This document shows, in pieces, positions 13,040 to 25,756 of a DNA stretch of 64,000 nt; the stretch's first letter is position 1, and the number at the start of each line of letters is the position of its first letter. Under the pieces are notes generated by a model. That model was not told the origin of the DNA. It ran no database searches and worked only from the letters and a program-made list of their open reading frames with translations. The stretch is from Pachypanchax playfairii. Lineage: Eukaryota; Chordata; Actinopteri; Cyprinodontiformes; Aplocheilidae. Both the position numbers and the translations under genes were made by a program. The stretch lies in contig SSNP01000024.1 of assembly GCA_006937955.1 (NCBI GenBank), positions 2,397,047-2,461,046 on the forward strand. The letters run 5' to 3'.

Positions 13040-16000
13040 TACGCTTAAATCATTAACAGGACACACTCACTATAAACAAGAATACAACGTCCAATGACAT
13101 CTCATTATGAAATAAGTTTTTAATTTGAACTATGGCGGTATTTTTCAACAAGGCAGCATAAATAATCAGAACACCATTTCCAGCTGCGACCCTAATTACT
13201 GAAGTTATTAAATGTAATATAGAGGGACCAGAGACGTCCAGAGTGTCTGATATGAAGCTGAACATGTTTTTCGGTGAGTATCCACTTAGACAAGTTTCAT
13301 AACAGCTTAAAGTTGTAAAAATTATTTTGTACTGCTTTAAGTTTGCTAAATTTTTTAAAAACCTTTTCCTATCAAGCCTTAGACGAAATTTTGAAATCCT
13401 TGAGGTAAAATCATGAACATAACAAAAAACATGGAAAACTTGGATGCTTCATGCACGGTCTTGGTTAACTCTTCAGGTGTTTATTAGGAATGCAGTGGGC
13501 TCTTCAGTGATGGTTTAGAAAATGCAAAACATTTGGGAGCAAGGTGGTTTATCATAGTGGGGACAGCATGTCATGGTCCTGAGTGGAGAGTGGTAGCAGC
13601 AGTGGCAGCGTATCATTCATGTCGGGTCTGCAAGCACTGGCTCATGGTCGTTGAGGATTTGAAGCAGGACTAGTCTCATGCTTGAGCTACGATGCTATCA
13701 CACAGTGGCATCTAGAACGTAGCCACATAGAAACTTCCTAGAAGGTTTAACAGGGTTGTTATCTTGAGTCAGGGGGACCTGATTCAGGAGCAAATGTTCA
13801 AAGTCTCTGAACATCACACAGGATGATGTTTGTAGAGCTGCAGTGAGTCACCTGACTGCAATCTTTCTTCACTTTTGTAGAATGTGTGCTTTTGGAAATG
13901 ACAGTTTACACACAAAATAAACTGAGTAATTAAACAAAGGTAACTTTAGTTTCCCAACTTAATTGTTGACAGCAGAATACACAATAAAATCAACATAAAT
14001 CACCACTAAGTAGCATTGTTACCTAATTTCTTTTTATATAGTTTGGTATAAATTACTATCTATTTCTACTGCCATCAATTAATCTAAAACATATGTCCAA
14101 TATTTACTATTGATGATATTTTGTTCACAAATGCGTTTTCTGTGTCCCACTTTGGACCAAAATGACAATACTGTAGTAAATATTACCATGCCAACCATTC
14201 AATACAGCAATTATATTATGTCAGTCTAATAAATTCATTGTTTTTCCTTCTGGAGCTTCATGTAATACAACCCTACAATAACTGCCACTATCTTAAAATA
14301 CATCGTAATATTTTGCTAGAGGATGTTCCATCAAATCAGAATTAAAATAAGGTTTTTCTAGATGAAAATTCAACAAAAACTCATTTTATAACAAGCAAGA
14401 ATTTAGTCCTAACATCTCCAACATGATACAGTCAGCACCAATGTGACCAGGAGATAAAGTTTGATATGCAGGAGTGGCGAGAAAATTGAATACGAGGCTG
14501 AAGAGAAGACATGTTGACTTGTCCGTCCAACTTTTGCAGGGTGTCTTGATTAGCACTTGCAGTAAATAAGCAGTCAGTTAGGAGCAGATAAGAATATTGA
14601 GTCATGTCAAAAATAAATATCAAGAAAAGTTAAAAAATTAGGAAATTGATGAATTAGAATTAAACCAGTTTTGTATTTTGTATTTGATTAAAGTTAAAAC
14701 ATATAAACACATGCCAGTTTGGATCTCCTACACAGGTGTGTCTTAAAATGGACTTTTCTGTCTTTGATTATACCAAGACACCTTGTTTTAACTGCATCCC
14801 TGTCTCTGTAATTGCACGCAGATTGGATTTTAATAATGATGCAGAATATTATTTGACAGTGAACACGGTGATAACGGTTCTCGTGCTGTGACTGTTTGAC
14901 AACTCAATCTTTCACTGCTGCTTTTCCTCTGCTGGCTGCTTGAACAGTCACTCCCCTGTAAAGAATTGCTGGCGGTTAAACGGAAGACATTTTGATTAAT
15001 ATTTTCCATTTGTTTTGCGAGCTTTGAGCTAAAATTGGATGGTCACCTCCTCCGTTGGTAGGACAGCAGTGACTTTGCTTTCTCCTGCAGAGCTCGTCCA
15101 AAAACAACCACACACACACACACACGTGCACAAAAGCTTGAGGTAGAAGGAGAGAAAAGGAGGGGAGGGCTGCTGCGGGAGTAATTTCAGCGGATTGTGA
15201 GCGGACAGTAGCTCCGCTGGGAGAGCTGGCAATCATGGGGGAAACAATGTTTACATCGATCAGCTGTCAGGAAGATTTATGGCCTCATTTTGCTGTAATG
15301 GAGAATTAGTGGGGAGATTATCAGCGACTCAACACCACTGCTTGTTAACCGTGTCCAGGCCTGGCAATTTGTCTCTCCCCAGGAGCAGCCCAAACACTTG
15401 TGACAGCACCAACACTTGCCCTAATTCAATCGAGAGAAAATGTTGGAATTAATTTGTTACAAGAAAATTTAAATATGCTCCAGTTGAACAGTGGCCTATG
15501 GCCACTCGAACGAACAGAAGTGGTTGGGAGAAAAAGAGACAGAGAAGGAGAGAGAGAGCGTCTGATTTATTGTGCCGGGCAAGATATCGATCCAGTTCGA
15601 TCCTGGCCTGCGCGCAGAGGGTTTAATGTGTAATAATTTCCAATTTAAAGCTCCTTCTCAAGATCACGCCTGTAAAGAGAGGGGAGGTGAAAGCAGGCCA
15701 GGGATCTGCAGCCAGCCAGCTGATTACAGAGCCTGTTGCTGAGGCTTTGTCAAAAGCTCAGTTTGAATGTAGATGCGGGGTTTATCTGTCCCGACATCTC
15801 CCACGTTACCGACACATTTTTCTGTCATGGAATAAAAGAGGGATGATAACACAAACTGTGTGAGAAGGGAATAGGATCTTATATAGCTTGTATTAGTAGA
15901 GCCAATAAGGAGAATGACATAGAAACAGAAGAATAAAGTATGATCCAGAAAAATGAGGTGTATGCGATGAAGGATAGAAAACAAAAGATGGGAGCAGAGT

Positions 16001-16660
16001 AGGTCGCTGGGCTAAGGGTTATCTCTAAGTGTGGATTTTGTTCCTTTCGTTTTGTTGCTTCCCTGAGCTCACTGGATACATGATCACTCTTAACTACCCC
16101 CTTCCCCAGTCCACCCATCTACCACGACCCCGAGGACTGCTGTCAGCATGCTGACCTATTGATCAAGCTGTCTGTATGCCGCTAAGAGTCCTCAGCACGA
16201 GCAGGCTGAGGTTAACAGAACACAGCAAGATAGCTAGATAACCATCATACCAGCAGTCGGATGATGCAGGGCATGTCAGCCGATGCTGGATGTTGGATTT
16301 TATTTCAGGGAGCACTTTCCTATGACCTTTTGCTACGTTTGCTTTTTAGATTTCTTTTTGTTTACAGTGCAAAATTTGTGCATTTCCCCCATTTTTTTTC
16401 TTCTAATGAAACTATGTATAGTGTGCAGGTTGTATAGCCTTGAGTCTTCCCTGTAAACTAAACATCCTGCATTCTTTGTTGGTGCATTCTTAGTCATGTA
16501 TTAACAAAAGCAGCGCTAAAATCCTCCTGGCAAAAACAAAAACAAAAAAAAAACCAAGAAGCAAAAAAGATGCACATACACATGTTCTCTGAACTCTACC
16601 TTTGGGGGTTCCCTGCCAAACCAGCAGCCCGTTAAGAGTGAAACAACAAATAAATGCCTT
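13040..16660. other. Non-coding DNA, partly regulatory in texture
   Basis: Bases 13,440-13,900 are moderately complex with no open frame. Bases 14,000-14,700 are very AT-rich. A (CA)n run sits at about 15,109-15,125. From about 15,180 to 15,720 the sequence is low in repeats and resembles conserved non-coding DNA. No gene was supported. Confidence 0.4.
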
Positions 16661-16663
16661 ACT

Positions 16664-16699
16664 TCCCTTTCCTTTCCTTTCCTTTCCTTTTCCTTTCCT
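16664..16699. repeat. (CCTTT)n pentanucleotide repeat
   Basis: About seven imperfect CCTTT units, followed by a CT-rich run to about 16,705. It produces the Lys/Glu/Arg-rich minus-strand frame. Confidence 0.85.
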
Positions 16700-16705
16700 C
16701 TCTCT

Positions 16706-19120
16706 CCATCTCCTTTTCTCACTTGCTCACTCTGTCGTTCTGTGAATCTTTACGTGTGTGTTGTTGTGTGTGTAGCTCGCAGGCCGTTTGTAGCCAGGGA
16801 CACGGCTAAATGAGGAGAATCAAGCCCCAGTGCTGTGACCTCTGCAGGCCACGTTCTCCTCCTCCTCTAGCTTTGTTTATTAACATCTCAGGGCTTTTTT
16901 TTTTCTTATTCCACTCTGATTTCAGACTTTTTCTTTGTGCATGAGAAAACAGCCTACAAGGCTCTGTCTGTCTGTTCCCGTCTGTTGACGTTTCTGTGAA
17001 ACAGTTTTGACAAATTAGTTAACAGGCGGGCTCTCAACAAAAAAAAAAAAAAAAAAGAAAAAGAAAAACATTCAATGCATAAGCATTAGCATGAGTTAAT
17101 TGATGCCTAATTAATTTCTGCTGCCATGCATAAATTTGGGCTGACTTCCTTCGCTGCCACAGGAGACCGAGACTAGGGCGATGATTTCCAGGCTTCCCAT
17201 AAATAAATGAATAAACATCGAGATGGGCCAGAGAGAAGCCGGTCTTGCAGAGTAGCCAGGTGTGTAAGGTTAAAGACCAACTATGTGGGCGTCTACATGC
17301 ACACAAACACACACACACAGCACAGCAGGAGCAGGTGCAAATACAAATGATCTTTGAAGCTCACTGATGCCAGGCTGAAGCACCAAGGCACAGCGCAGCA
17401 GCAGCAGGAACACATACACAACGTTAACACCGTGCATTCTGAACATTACACCTCTGGAAATTCAAAATGCACATCCCCCTCGCCTCGTTATTTATTCTAC
17501 ATGAGCTTCCCATTACATCCAACAGAAGTGTTGAGAAGAGTGTGGAGTAGATGATAGAAGTGGCCTCTCTCTCGCCTAATTTGTAGTAATTGGTAGCTCA
17601 TTAGGTGAAGCAGGTCAGTGTCACGGGGAGCAGGCTGTCAGGGCGTGAGGTTAATGACGGAGAGGAGACGCAGACCGACAGATTAAAAATACTGCCTACT
17701 GCCATGAATCTCCTTTTCTGGCTTGTCTCTTACCTGAAGGTCCAGCTGTCCACCATCCGCACACCTCTGGATACCACAACACTCATTGTTTACACACTAT
17801 GAAAAGTATTTCCTTAATATTTCGTGAACAGTGACTTATGTGACTACACAGCAAATTGGTGTGCAGCTGTGCTTCAAATAATCAACAAGTTTAATCACTC
17901 CTACATTTTCCTAGATCTTAGACTTATTTTAAAGGTTATATAACATGCAAAATCCACTTTCTGGAGCTTTTAAGGTTGAAGAATAACACCCGATATAAGT
18001 TATGTTTCTGGAAAAATGAATACTACATAACACCAAAGGCAAGATTTTATCATAAATGTGCCTATCCAGATGCTGAAAGCTGTAAAATAGCAGCATACGG
18101 GACCTTTAAGTCATCTTTTTTTCTGAGAACTGATGGTGTTATAGTCATTCTGGTCAAATACTGAAAACAGAATTCTGCACAATCTCACATGATATTACAA
18201 GATCTTAAAAGATTCATTAACTCTCAGAGTATTTGTTGTGATTGACTTCCAGCCACTGACATACAAAAGTGTATCTCAGTGTTTCTAAAAATAACTGACG
18301 GCTATTTTTGTCTTTGCTAACACCAGTTATGTGAATCAGACTGACTTTAAAAGTTATTCAGCACATCCAGTAATTATTTTCAGAGATTTTTAATAAAAAC
18401 TATTAAATGGTTCATGAGACACTTTGCTAATATTATAAACAAACATTCACACAAATGTTTCTCCTTTTGGCAGGAGGCGATAAAAGACAAAGAATGAGTA
18501 AAACCAGGAAGGAGTCAGACAAATAAAAAAAAAAAAGAATTTATGATTACAAAAAAAAAAACTCCAAGGTTATTTATATTTCTAGAGAATACCTTTGAGT
18601 CATTTAACATTTAAATATGCCAATCTCATCCAAACAAATCAACATTGAATCCAGGAAGCCCTCCCACATGCATTTATTGTACATCATCTTCAGGAAATAA
18701 TTACAAAAAAAAAGCCGAAGTGCAACACAAAAACTACTACGTCTTACTGAGTCAATATTTGCTTGGTGCATGACAGCTCATGTTTAAATATTTGAGACAG
18801 TGGGAGTGGGTTCAGTTAGATATTTATTACTCTTGAAATGACCACAGGATACATTAAGTGAGAGCCAAATGAACAAGCCTGCATTAACCTGATAGTGAGA
18901 CTGAGAGAAGAGGGAACTACACTTCCAGATTCAGGTGGTTTGAACATGAGACAGCAACCTGCAGTCGTGCATGAGGATTTTTGTGTGTGAGGCCACTCTG
19001 TGGGGGAAAATAGATCTCTTAAGGAGGGAAGGTAAGTAACTTAAGAGTCTAAATGACAGCTAAACGAATGAAACTGAGCCTGCGGGAGCATGTGCGCATC
19101 TAACCTGGGGATCTTTTTTA
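16706..19120. other. Non-coding DNA with a candidate conserved block
   Basis: Bases 17,080-17,210 hold TAATTGATGCCTAATTAATT-type homeodomain-rich, repeat-free sequence and are the best candidate for conserved regulatory DNA here. A runs occur at about 17,039-17,056 and 18,525-18,560. No exon was supported. Confidence 0.4.
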
Positions 19121-19129
19121 TTTATACGC

Positions 19130-19720
19130 TTTACATAGGCCTTTTCCCATCATAACTCGGAATGGATTACTGTACCCAATTTAGATTGTGTTTCATCAAT
19201 TTTCTTTTGCAAAGATTCAAACCTTTGGGCATGAATTGTGGGTAATTATCAGCTGCCAGTTTCCCCAGACATAATCGGGTACTTTTGACAGCTGAGTTAT
19301 TAAAATGTCCTCTGTACCTGATAAACATATTAATTTATTTCAAGATAGATAATTTCATCAATGCAGGAGTCATATCATATATGGGCCAGACGATACCCTC
19401 TCCTTTTTAATTATACAAATATCACTGTCGTCAAAATGACGGATTTTTAGACATTTGGATCCTCCAACGCCTCATCTCCTCTGGGAGGCTTTGATTAAAC
19501 GAGCAACACTCCTCTCAGAGTAGCGTTGTTTGTTAGCCGAGTCCTTTTAGAAGCTATTACTGTTTGCCCGTGTGCTTCATTCTTAATATCCAACTATAAA
19601 CTGAGAAATCAGTTTCAAATTATATGTTATCATAATTCTTTTATACAGGATGACTTATTGACAAGAATCATTAGGCTTTCGGCCAGCTCTCACAGCTCTT
19701 AAAGGATAATCAATAGTGTC
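19130..19720. promoter_or_regulatory. Candidate conserved non-coding element
   Basis: Nearly 600 bases with no simple repeats or open frames, rich in TTAAT/ATTA cores, a CAAAG motif near 19,211 (SOX/TCF-like) and GATAA sites. It looks like an enhancer of a developmental gene. The claim rests on texture and site content only. Confidence 0.35.
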
Positions 19721-20029
19721 CTCAAACATGAGTGCAGTCTACATCAGTTTAACTCAGTGTTAGTGTGTTCTCTTAATGAAATCACACACATTTAAAGGCT
19801 TAATTACTCTTTGACATGTCTGCAAATGTGCAGAAATTTCACAATAAGCGAGCTTAACTGCGTTTTACCAAATCGATGCAAAAATCACTAACAATCTAAT
19901 AAAAGCAGGAAAGCTATTGGATCGTTTGACATACAAGAAAGCAGTGCACAAAACCATAAAAAAGTAGAAACTGAAAATGCAATTAAAAAGGAACTAATTA
20001 GTAATTCTAGAAAAAAGCTCCGAGGCAGT

Positions 20030-20155
20030 GGTGTCCAGTCCTGCCCTTGAAGATCTACTGTCTCTATGTTTTTAGATGTTTCTCTGCTCCAGCACCTGGT
20101 CTAAATCAAGCGGTGATTAACAAGCTTCTGCAGAACTCGAGGACATGCTGAACAG
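20030..20155 (+). mobile_element. Truncated hAT-type MITE (left half)
   Basis: It starts with GTGTCCAGTCCTG and contains TTTAGATGTTTCTCTGCTCC, the same 20 bases seen at the left end of the MITE at 7,499-7,678. It continues through a GATTAACAAGCTTCTGCAGA-type centre but lacks the right inverted repeat, so only about half of the element remains. Confidence 0.6.
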
Positions 20156-20401
20156 GTAAATTATCTCATAAATAGTGATATGATCAACTCTAGAGAATGT
20201 TATCCATCAATAGTATATGTGAAAAATTACAATTTTGTTTTACTTAATGCCACAGTCCCGAGACGACTTCTTTCTACTGGTGATGTCATGAATTATAATA
20301 TCTAAGTGCTATTGCTGGGTTTCACTCACGTGACTCGGAAGCCGCGCGAAACTCAAATGGGGGTCAGGAAGTGTTTCACTTGGCCACAACAACACAGCGC
20401 G

Positions 20402-20975
20402 ATGTCGGAAAGCGACTATAGTAAGGCTTTAAATGGACTAGCACAGACGCGATATCGCGAAAAAATATATCTTCATTTAGGTTATGACCCGTATAGTTTA
20501 AAAAGATCGGACTTTAAAAACAGTCTGGAGGATTTACCCTGTATAGAAGCTATCGACATAACTCTCGTCCTGCATACCTCTTTTTACACAGCAAATCAAA
20601 TGAAAGCCTTCAAAAGCCTGGAAGCCTACAACTATTTTGTATCAGTTTGGGTCAACGATTTAGGATCCAAAGAAGCTTTAAATGGCTGTCGTCTTGTTTT
20701 TCCACGGGTAAGTCGTGAGTTGTGCTACTTTTTAATTCGTGATAATAATACTATTGCTAATGCTAATAATGAGTGTGTTTATGTGCTAGTATCTACATGT
20801 AATACCTTATTATGCCCTTTTAAATCCAAATTTCTATTAGATTTGTTTAATTTCAAGTAATTTCTCTCTATATATTTCTATAATGTAGGTCAACCATTCA
20901 CAGAGACCCACAGAACCCCCCCTAAAAACGTGGTTTATGGCCAGAGAAAAACTTGTTTACCTGCCATCTTTGTAG
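20402..20975 (+). pseudogene. Truncated transposon gene, two exons (N-terminal domain)
   Basis: Exon 1 (20,402-20,707) begins MSESDYSKALNGLAQTRYRE, carries KSLEAYNYFVSVWVNDLG and ends at a perfect GTAAGT donor. Exon 2 (20,889-20,975) follows an AT/pyrimidine-rich acceptor ending ATAATGTAG, is in phase 0 and reads VNHSQRPTEPPLKTWF before a TAG stop, giving 130 residues. The K-S-L-E-A-Y-N-Y-F-V-S and H-S-Q-R-x-x-E-P-P-L patterns match the N-terminal part of repeated fish genes that carry a SWIM finger and a YqaJ-like nuclease further on; those domains are absent here. An in-frame Met also exists at 20,306, outside the TIR. The intron reading frame is open for about 50 codons, so the splicing is easy to miss. 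Confidence 0.6.
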
Positions 20976-21018
20976 ATGTGTTTCTAAGTAAATGTTCACT
21001 AAAACACTAGAACATTTA

Positions 21019-21249
21019 TTAAACCCTTTTACATTTTAGAAAGTGATCGCTGCAAATTCTAGCATTGTCCGTTTCTGTGCCTCTTGTTTTTAGCCGGAGA
21101 TAAGTGATCCATTTCTGCCGTCTTCTTTCGGTAAGTTTTTTAAAATTAAGACCTTTGTGGCACACGACTTTTGAGACACGGAAAAAACGTCTGTCTTTCT
21201 CCCGATTAGAGCGGTTGCAACAACCGTAGACCGCACAGATTTTGGGCAT
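21019..21249 (-). CDS. THAP-type zinc finger, transposon-borne first exon
   Basis: The 76-residue product starts MPKICAVYGCCNRSN, with the first Cys pair spaced C-x4-C, a central R-R-Q-K-W motif and a closing ICSDHF (C-x2-H). These are the C2CH ligands and conserved Trp of a THAP DNA-binding domain. The distal AVPxxF box is missing: the frame ends 7 residues after the final His, where ...AAAAT|GTAAAAG could be a splice donor into a lost exon. It lies on the minus strand inside the TIRs, about 45 bases from the end of the plus-strand fragment. THAP domains are typical of P-element-like and related transposons and would bind the element's ends. Expression is unproven. Confidence 0.75.
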   Translation of the reverse strand: MPKICAVYGCCNRSNREKDRRFFRVSKVVCHKGLNFKKLTERRRQKWITYLRLKTRGTETDNARICSDHFLKCKRV

Positions 21250-21359
21250 TTTTAAGCCGAATCAGCAGAGTTCAGCAGGGTTTTGTGCAGCGGCGGTGAC
21301 TTCCTGACCCCCATCTGCATTTGGTGACGTCAACGCAACGTCATGTGAAACCCAGCAAT

Positions 21360-22435
21360 TAGTCTGGATTTGTTTGCTGCCTTGGACACAATATGTCCTA
21401 ATATTTTTTTGCCCTATTGTTGATATCAAAAATGTTGACATTGAAAAACAAACTCTTTTTTAAAATCTTGTCTAACTTAAGGGGTGGCTCACATTTTGGG
21501 TTCACAGTTCTTTATATATGTTGCGTTTGAGGTCAGCATTCACACTCATGGTTTGCTGGTAACATCCAGATCTATATGCTTAATAAATTCTGAAATATTC
21601 ACTCCGTGTAACCAACATTAAATTGTGTAAATAAAATCAAACCTTGTTGAAATTAAACGTTCTCAGTCTCTGTGAAAAGATAGAGGTCATCAGATGTGAT
21701 AAATGTCGGATTTTCGGTTGTTTTGACAACACTTTATGTGTTTTGCTGTGTGAGTAAGCGCTCGTTATCACCTTCATCGTCGTCACCTGTGTACAGCGTC
21801 TCATTACAGCACCTGTTTCCATTCACATGTTACCAGTTTGTTGAATGCTTTTATACATCATTTAGCAGCTACTTACCTGTTCCAGTCTGTTTACCCTACT
21901 TGCATTTCAACTACAGATCTTACCTTGACTTTGCCCTCTTTAGCCCCTCTTGGAGGCTCTTTTTGAATCGGATTACTAACCAGTTCCTGTTTACCTCAGC
22001 CCCTGTCTGCTCCTCACCCTGTCTGACTGCAATTTTCCATCCCTTGGATTAGAAGTTTGCATTGTGTTTGGAAGCCTGTGAAAACAAATATAACAAGTGG
22101 GAAATTTCAACTTCAATTACAAACTCGGGCTACCTGACCTGTCTCTCTGCCTAAGCCCTGCTAATGTATGCTAGCACCAGTCACTGCTTCCCCTGTCCTG
22201 TCTGTCTGTGTTAACCACTTACCTCTACAGCAAAGACTTGCTGTGGTTCAGCTATTCTGCAACAACATCTGCTCACTCAAAAACAACAACTTACCTGATA
22301 ACTATCTCATCCTATGCATGTGACGTCATCCCGAGCTGTTATCCGCCATCTTGAGTCTCTGGACTGGCAACGTAAACATACTACCAAAGTACTGTGTGTA
22401 TCACAGATTTATCCAGTACTTAACTGTGCCGATTT
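21360..22435. other. Non-coding DNA
   Basis: CT-rich from about 21,720 to 22,270, which yields a 118-codon plus-strand frame of Phe/Ser/Leu/Pro composition that I do not accept as a gene. Bases 22,318-22,400 contain TGACGTCA-like and CCGCCATCTTG motifs of a CpG-containing promoter or an old transposon edge; nothing further can be supported. Confidence 0.35.
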
Positions 22436-22655
22436 TAAGTAAGTAAAACTTTATTGCACCTTTCAAAATAAAAATCACAAAGTGCTTCACAATAAAACAA
22501 CAGTATGACATATAAAAACAATAAAAACAGAAAAAAGTGGGTAAAAACAAAATTAAAAAGATGCGTTTTAAGCTGCTTTAAAAAAGTGATCTCCGAGTCA
22601 ACAGACCTCAAACCGTCAGGAAGGGGGTTCCAATGACAAGTAGCCACTGCTGCAA
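22436..22655 (-). repeat. Interspersed repeat fragment
   Basis: AAACTTTATTGCACCTTTCA, then ATCACAAAGTGCTTCACAAT, and later CCGTCAGGAAGGGGGTTCCA together form an order that I recognise as a dispersed repeat common in fish genomes. The A-rich side suggests that the element reads on the minus strand. Class (LINE tail or SINE) is undecided. The minus-strand open frame across it is not a gene. Confidence 0.5.
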
Positions 22656-25600
22656 ATGCTCAGTCACCTCTGGTAACACACTCTTTCATCACAACAGATA
22701 CTCTGGGTTGTCTGGTCGTGCCGGTTCTGGGAGGATCACATGCTCAAACACAATTTCAAGTCTAGTTGTGGTGCATTTGGGTTCAACCTCCCACAGTCTG
22801 GCATAACAATAGGTCTCTTTTCTCCATACCATCACTATACTGTTAAGAATCTGGATGTTTTTTTTTATGACAAAGCCTTTTTTTATTTATAATGTTGTTA
22901 TAATTAAGAGTTATAGACAAAACAAATCCATACATTCTCATCAAAACTTGAAAAAACAGTTTTCCATGCTTTTCTTATCTCTTTCTTGGACTACTGTAAT
23001 ACTGCTGGTTTTTGAGAAGTCCTCTAGCTTACAAACTGTACAGAATTCAATAAATTGTCTCTTAATTAGAGAAGACCAGAACATGCTCTCCTTCTCCGAA
23101 CATGCTGAGCTTGTATTTTCTGTCGAATACAGAATTATGTCAAACTGAGGAAAGAAGTCTATTGAAAAACAGAAGGAACGTTATCATTTCCCTGATGTGC
23201 AGCTGCTGTGATCCTGTTGTAATGTGTTTCTGGTTGCTGTGAGCTTGTGTTTGGAGTATGATGACCCTTTAGCAGTGGGCCTTGCTCTGTGTGTACACAT
23301 CTGTACAGGCATTGTTCTACAGACCCAAATGTTGTTCCTGGACAGAAAGATATCTGGCATCAACTCAGATGTTTATACAGCTCATTAGCCATGTTAGCTT
23401 TATTAGACACACACAAAAATAGGAGCAGAACTGTCCAAAAGACTGTCAGCCAAGTGAATAAAGTTTTATAGGAACAGGGTTTTTCAATCTGGAGGACTAT
23501 CGATTAGTGCTTCTGTTAAATAACCTGTAGTCTGATTTGATGTCTCTCTGTATCATATTAATGGTCACATTTCACATTTTTTTCCTGATAATAGACAATT
23601 TGCTATTTTAAGGTAAATTATGTGCCTGGAAATTAGAAGTGTGGAGCATTTTTTGCAGGTTATTAGAGTTCAGTTAGCTTTCTGAGGAGAGAACAGAAAA
23701 TACAAACATAAATACACATCCTCACAAAACAAATGATATAAAAATTACAAAGTGCTCCTAAAAGAAACAACATGTAGAACAACATTCAAAACTGTTAAGA
23801 CAAGAAATAAAAGACAAGACAATAAATAAGACAAGAAATTAAGACAAGAAATAAAAAGTGAAGCATAAATCTCAGTCGGAAAAGTCGAGTTCTTGGTTGT
23901 TTTTGACAGAGACCATCAAGTTCACAGATCTCAGGCTCAGGAGAAGACGGTTACAAACTAAACAAACCAAAGTACTGTTTGACAACAGAGCTACAGTGAG
24001 TATACTTGAGCCAAAATAAGTTATAGTTTTCTTGAACTTTTCAGAGGAACATAATAAAATTATGAGCAAAATTCTTCTTCTTTTTCCAAAAGCTATTTCT
24101 TATTTTAAAGGTCTGAGGATAAGGGATCCCCTGCTTGAAATGACCCCAGTGGGCAATCTGTTGGCCTGAAGCCGTGTGATTGACAGGTAAGGCTGACCTC
24201 ATCTGTGAAGGTGGGTCCCTAAAGACTGATCACTATCACACAACACGCGACAGATGGGATGAAACCATCACTAACAACACCACAGAAAGGACACCGCAAC
24301 ACCCCAAAGCTTCCTTTTCGTCTCACCTGTTTTTTGTGTGTCTGCTCAGTAACTTTCATTTTCTTTCAGTCTTTAACCAAAAATCTGAACTAACTTTATC
24401 AACAGCTTCTTTTCTTTTTTTTTTTTTTTTTTTTAATATTATTATGTCTCAAAACAGTAAAAGTCACATTTTTTATGCCTCAACTTGCTAGAAAATGTTT
24501 CACTATTTGGTCCCAAAAGATGCAAGTCCCAAGTAATAACTAAATACTTTGTTGTCAAGTTTGAAATAAAAGTAGAACATAAGGTCCATACTGATCATTA
24601 GGCATCAATTAATCACTCAATTATCCAAATGTTTCAGTGTGCGCGCTGAGGCAAACAGGATCTAAGACGGCAACATCAGTTAAAACAGTCTAATGAACTG
24701 AAGGGGAATTCATTATGAAACACCAAATAATTAGCAACCATGTCTTGGGGGAATACTTCAAAAGGAACCTCAAAGTGGTTTGGTTTAGTGAAGTTTTCCC
24801 TTCAAAAGCAGAACATAAACATACCGCTTAAGACTACAGAGGAAGAAAAAGCTGTCCCCTATGCCTTTCATTTACAGCAATAAATAATGATTCATCACTA
24901 AAAAAGTTTAGAGAGGGTGTATTTGTTTGCATCAGAAGAGAGTGACCTTTGTGGCGTTGATCCCAGATTAAAGTGACGCATGAAGCTAAACATGCTCAGA
25001 ATCAACAAATTAACATAAAACTGAGCCTGCTGTAGCTTTGGTTGAGGCGAAGGAGTGTTTAGTTTGTTGTTTGTTTTTTTTTTGAAATGCTCTGTTGGGA
25101 GTAGTGGGAGTAGCACATATGAATGACAGTAGAGCTAAGATGCTAGAGGTTCACTAGTGGCTCCACTGCTGGGGACCACAATGTAATTAAAATGACACAA
25201 ACAAAGTGAATCTAATTAGAAATCCCTCCGCTCTAGCTCGTTAGTGCCCGGCACAGCTAAATTATTTTCCTCCATGGAAATAAATGAGGCCACTTGTCTT
25301 TGCAGATTTGGGGGGCTGCAAGGTGCTCAGGGATGGAGTGTGTGTAGAAAGTAATTATTGAAGTGTAACTAGTGGAGCTGTGAGCTTCAACGCAAAGTCT
25401 TACAAGCTAACATATGCTGACATCTATTCTGGTCAGCAAAGCCTCTTGGATTCACAATCAAACACCTGGAAACACTTATTTCGGTTAACTTTGTTCATCT
25501 GATTTGAGACATCAGTGAAACCTCCTTTCTCCTTGTTACACTCACTGTGACCTACGTGACCTTTAGGAATGTGGGATGGACTGCGACATTTTGAATTTTG

Positions 25601-25756
25601 AAAACCTCTTTCAGTATGAAGGTATTCATGATGCTGATATGTTTTTAGTACTCATAAAATAAGTTTTTACCTAATATCATCATTTTTATAGGACATTCTC
25701 CAGTATCTCAACAACCTCTATGTGTCAGTAGCAAATTTGTACAAATATGCTACTTA
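22656..25756. other. Non-coding DNA
   Basis: AT-rich, with a T run at about 24,416-24,435 and an A-rich, AAGACAAGAAAT-repeating patch at about 23,798-23,850. Bases 25,160-25,340 are repeat-free and regulatory in texture. No splice-supported exon was found. Confidence 0.4.

Larger units (their letters stand above)
20311..21359. mobile_element. DNA transposon with TIRs and two opposed gene fragments
   Basis: The left end ATTGCTGGGTTTCAC (20,311-20,325) is the exact reverse complement of the right end at 21,345-21,359. Inside, a two-exon plus-strand fragment (20,402-20,975) faces a minus-strand THAP exon (21,019-21,249). At about 1.05 kb it is far too short to encode a transposase and is best read as an internal deletion derivative of a larger autonomous element. 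The plus-strand protein resembles the start of uncharacterised SWIM/YqaJ-type proteins that recur in fish genomes, from memory and unverified. No clear target-site duplication was found next to the TIRs. Confidence 0.75.

Noticed and set aside
13053..13265. 70-codon minus-strand hydrophobic frame
   Set aside because: No splice sites in the right phase and no membrane-protein family recognised.
21696..22052. 118-codon plus-strand frame
   Set aside because: CT-rich sequence giving Ser/Phe/Pro/Leu composition; no homologue recognised.
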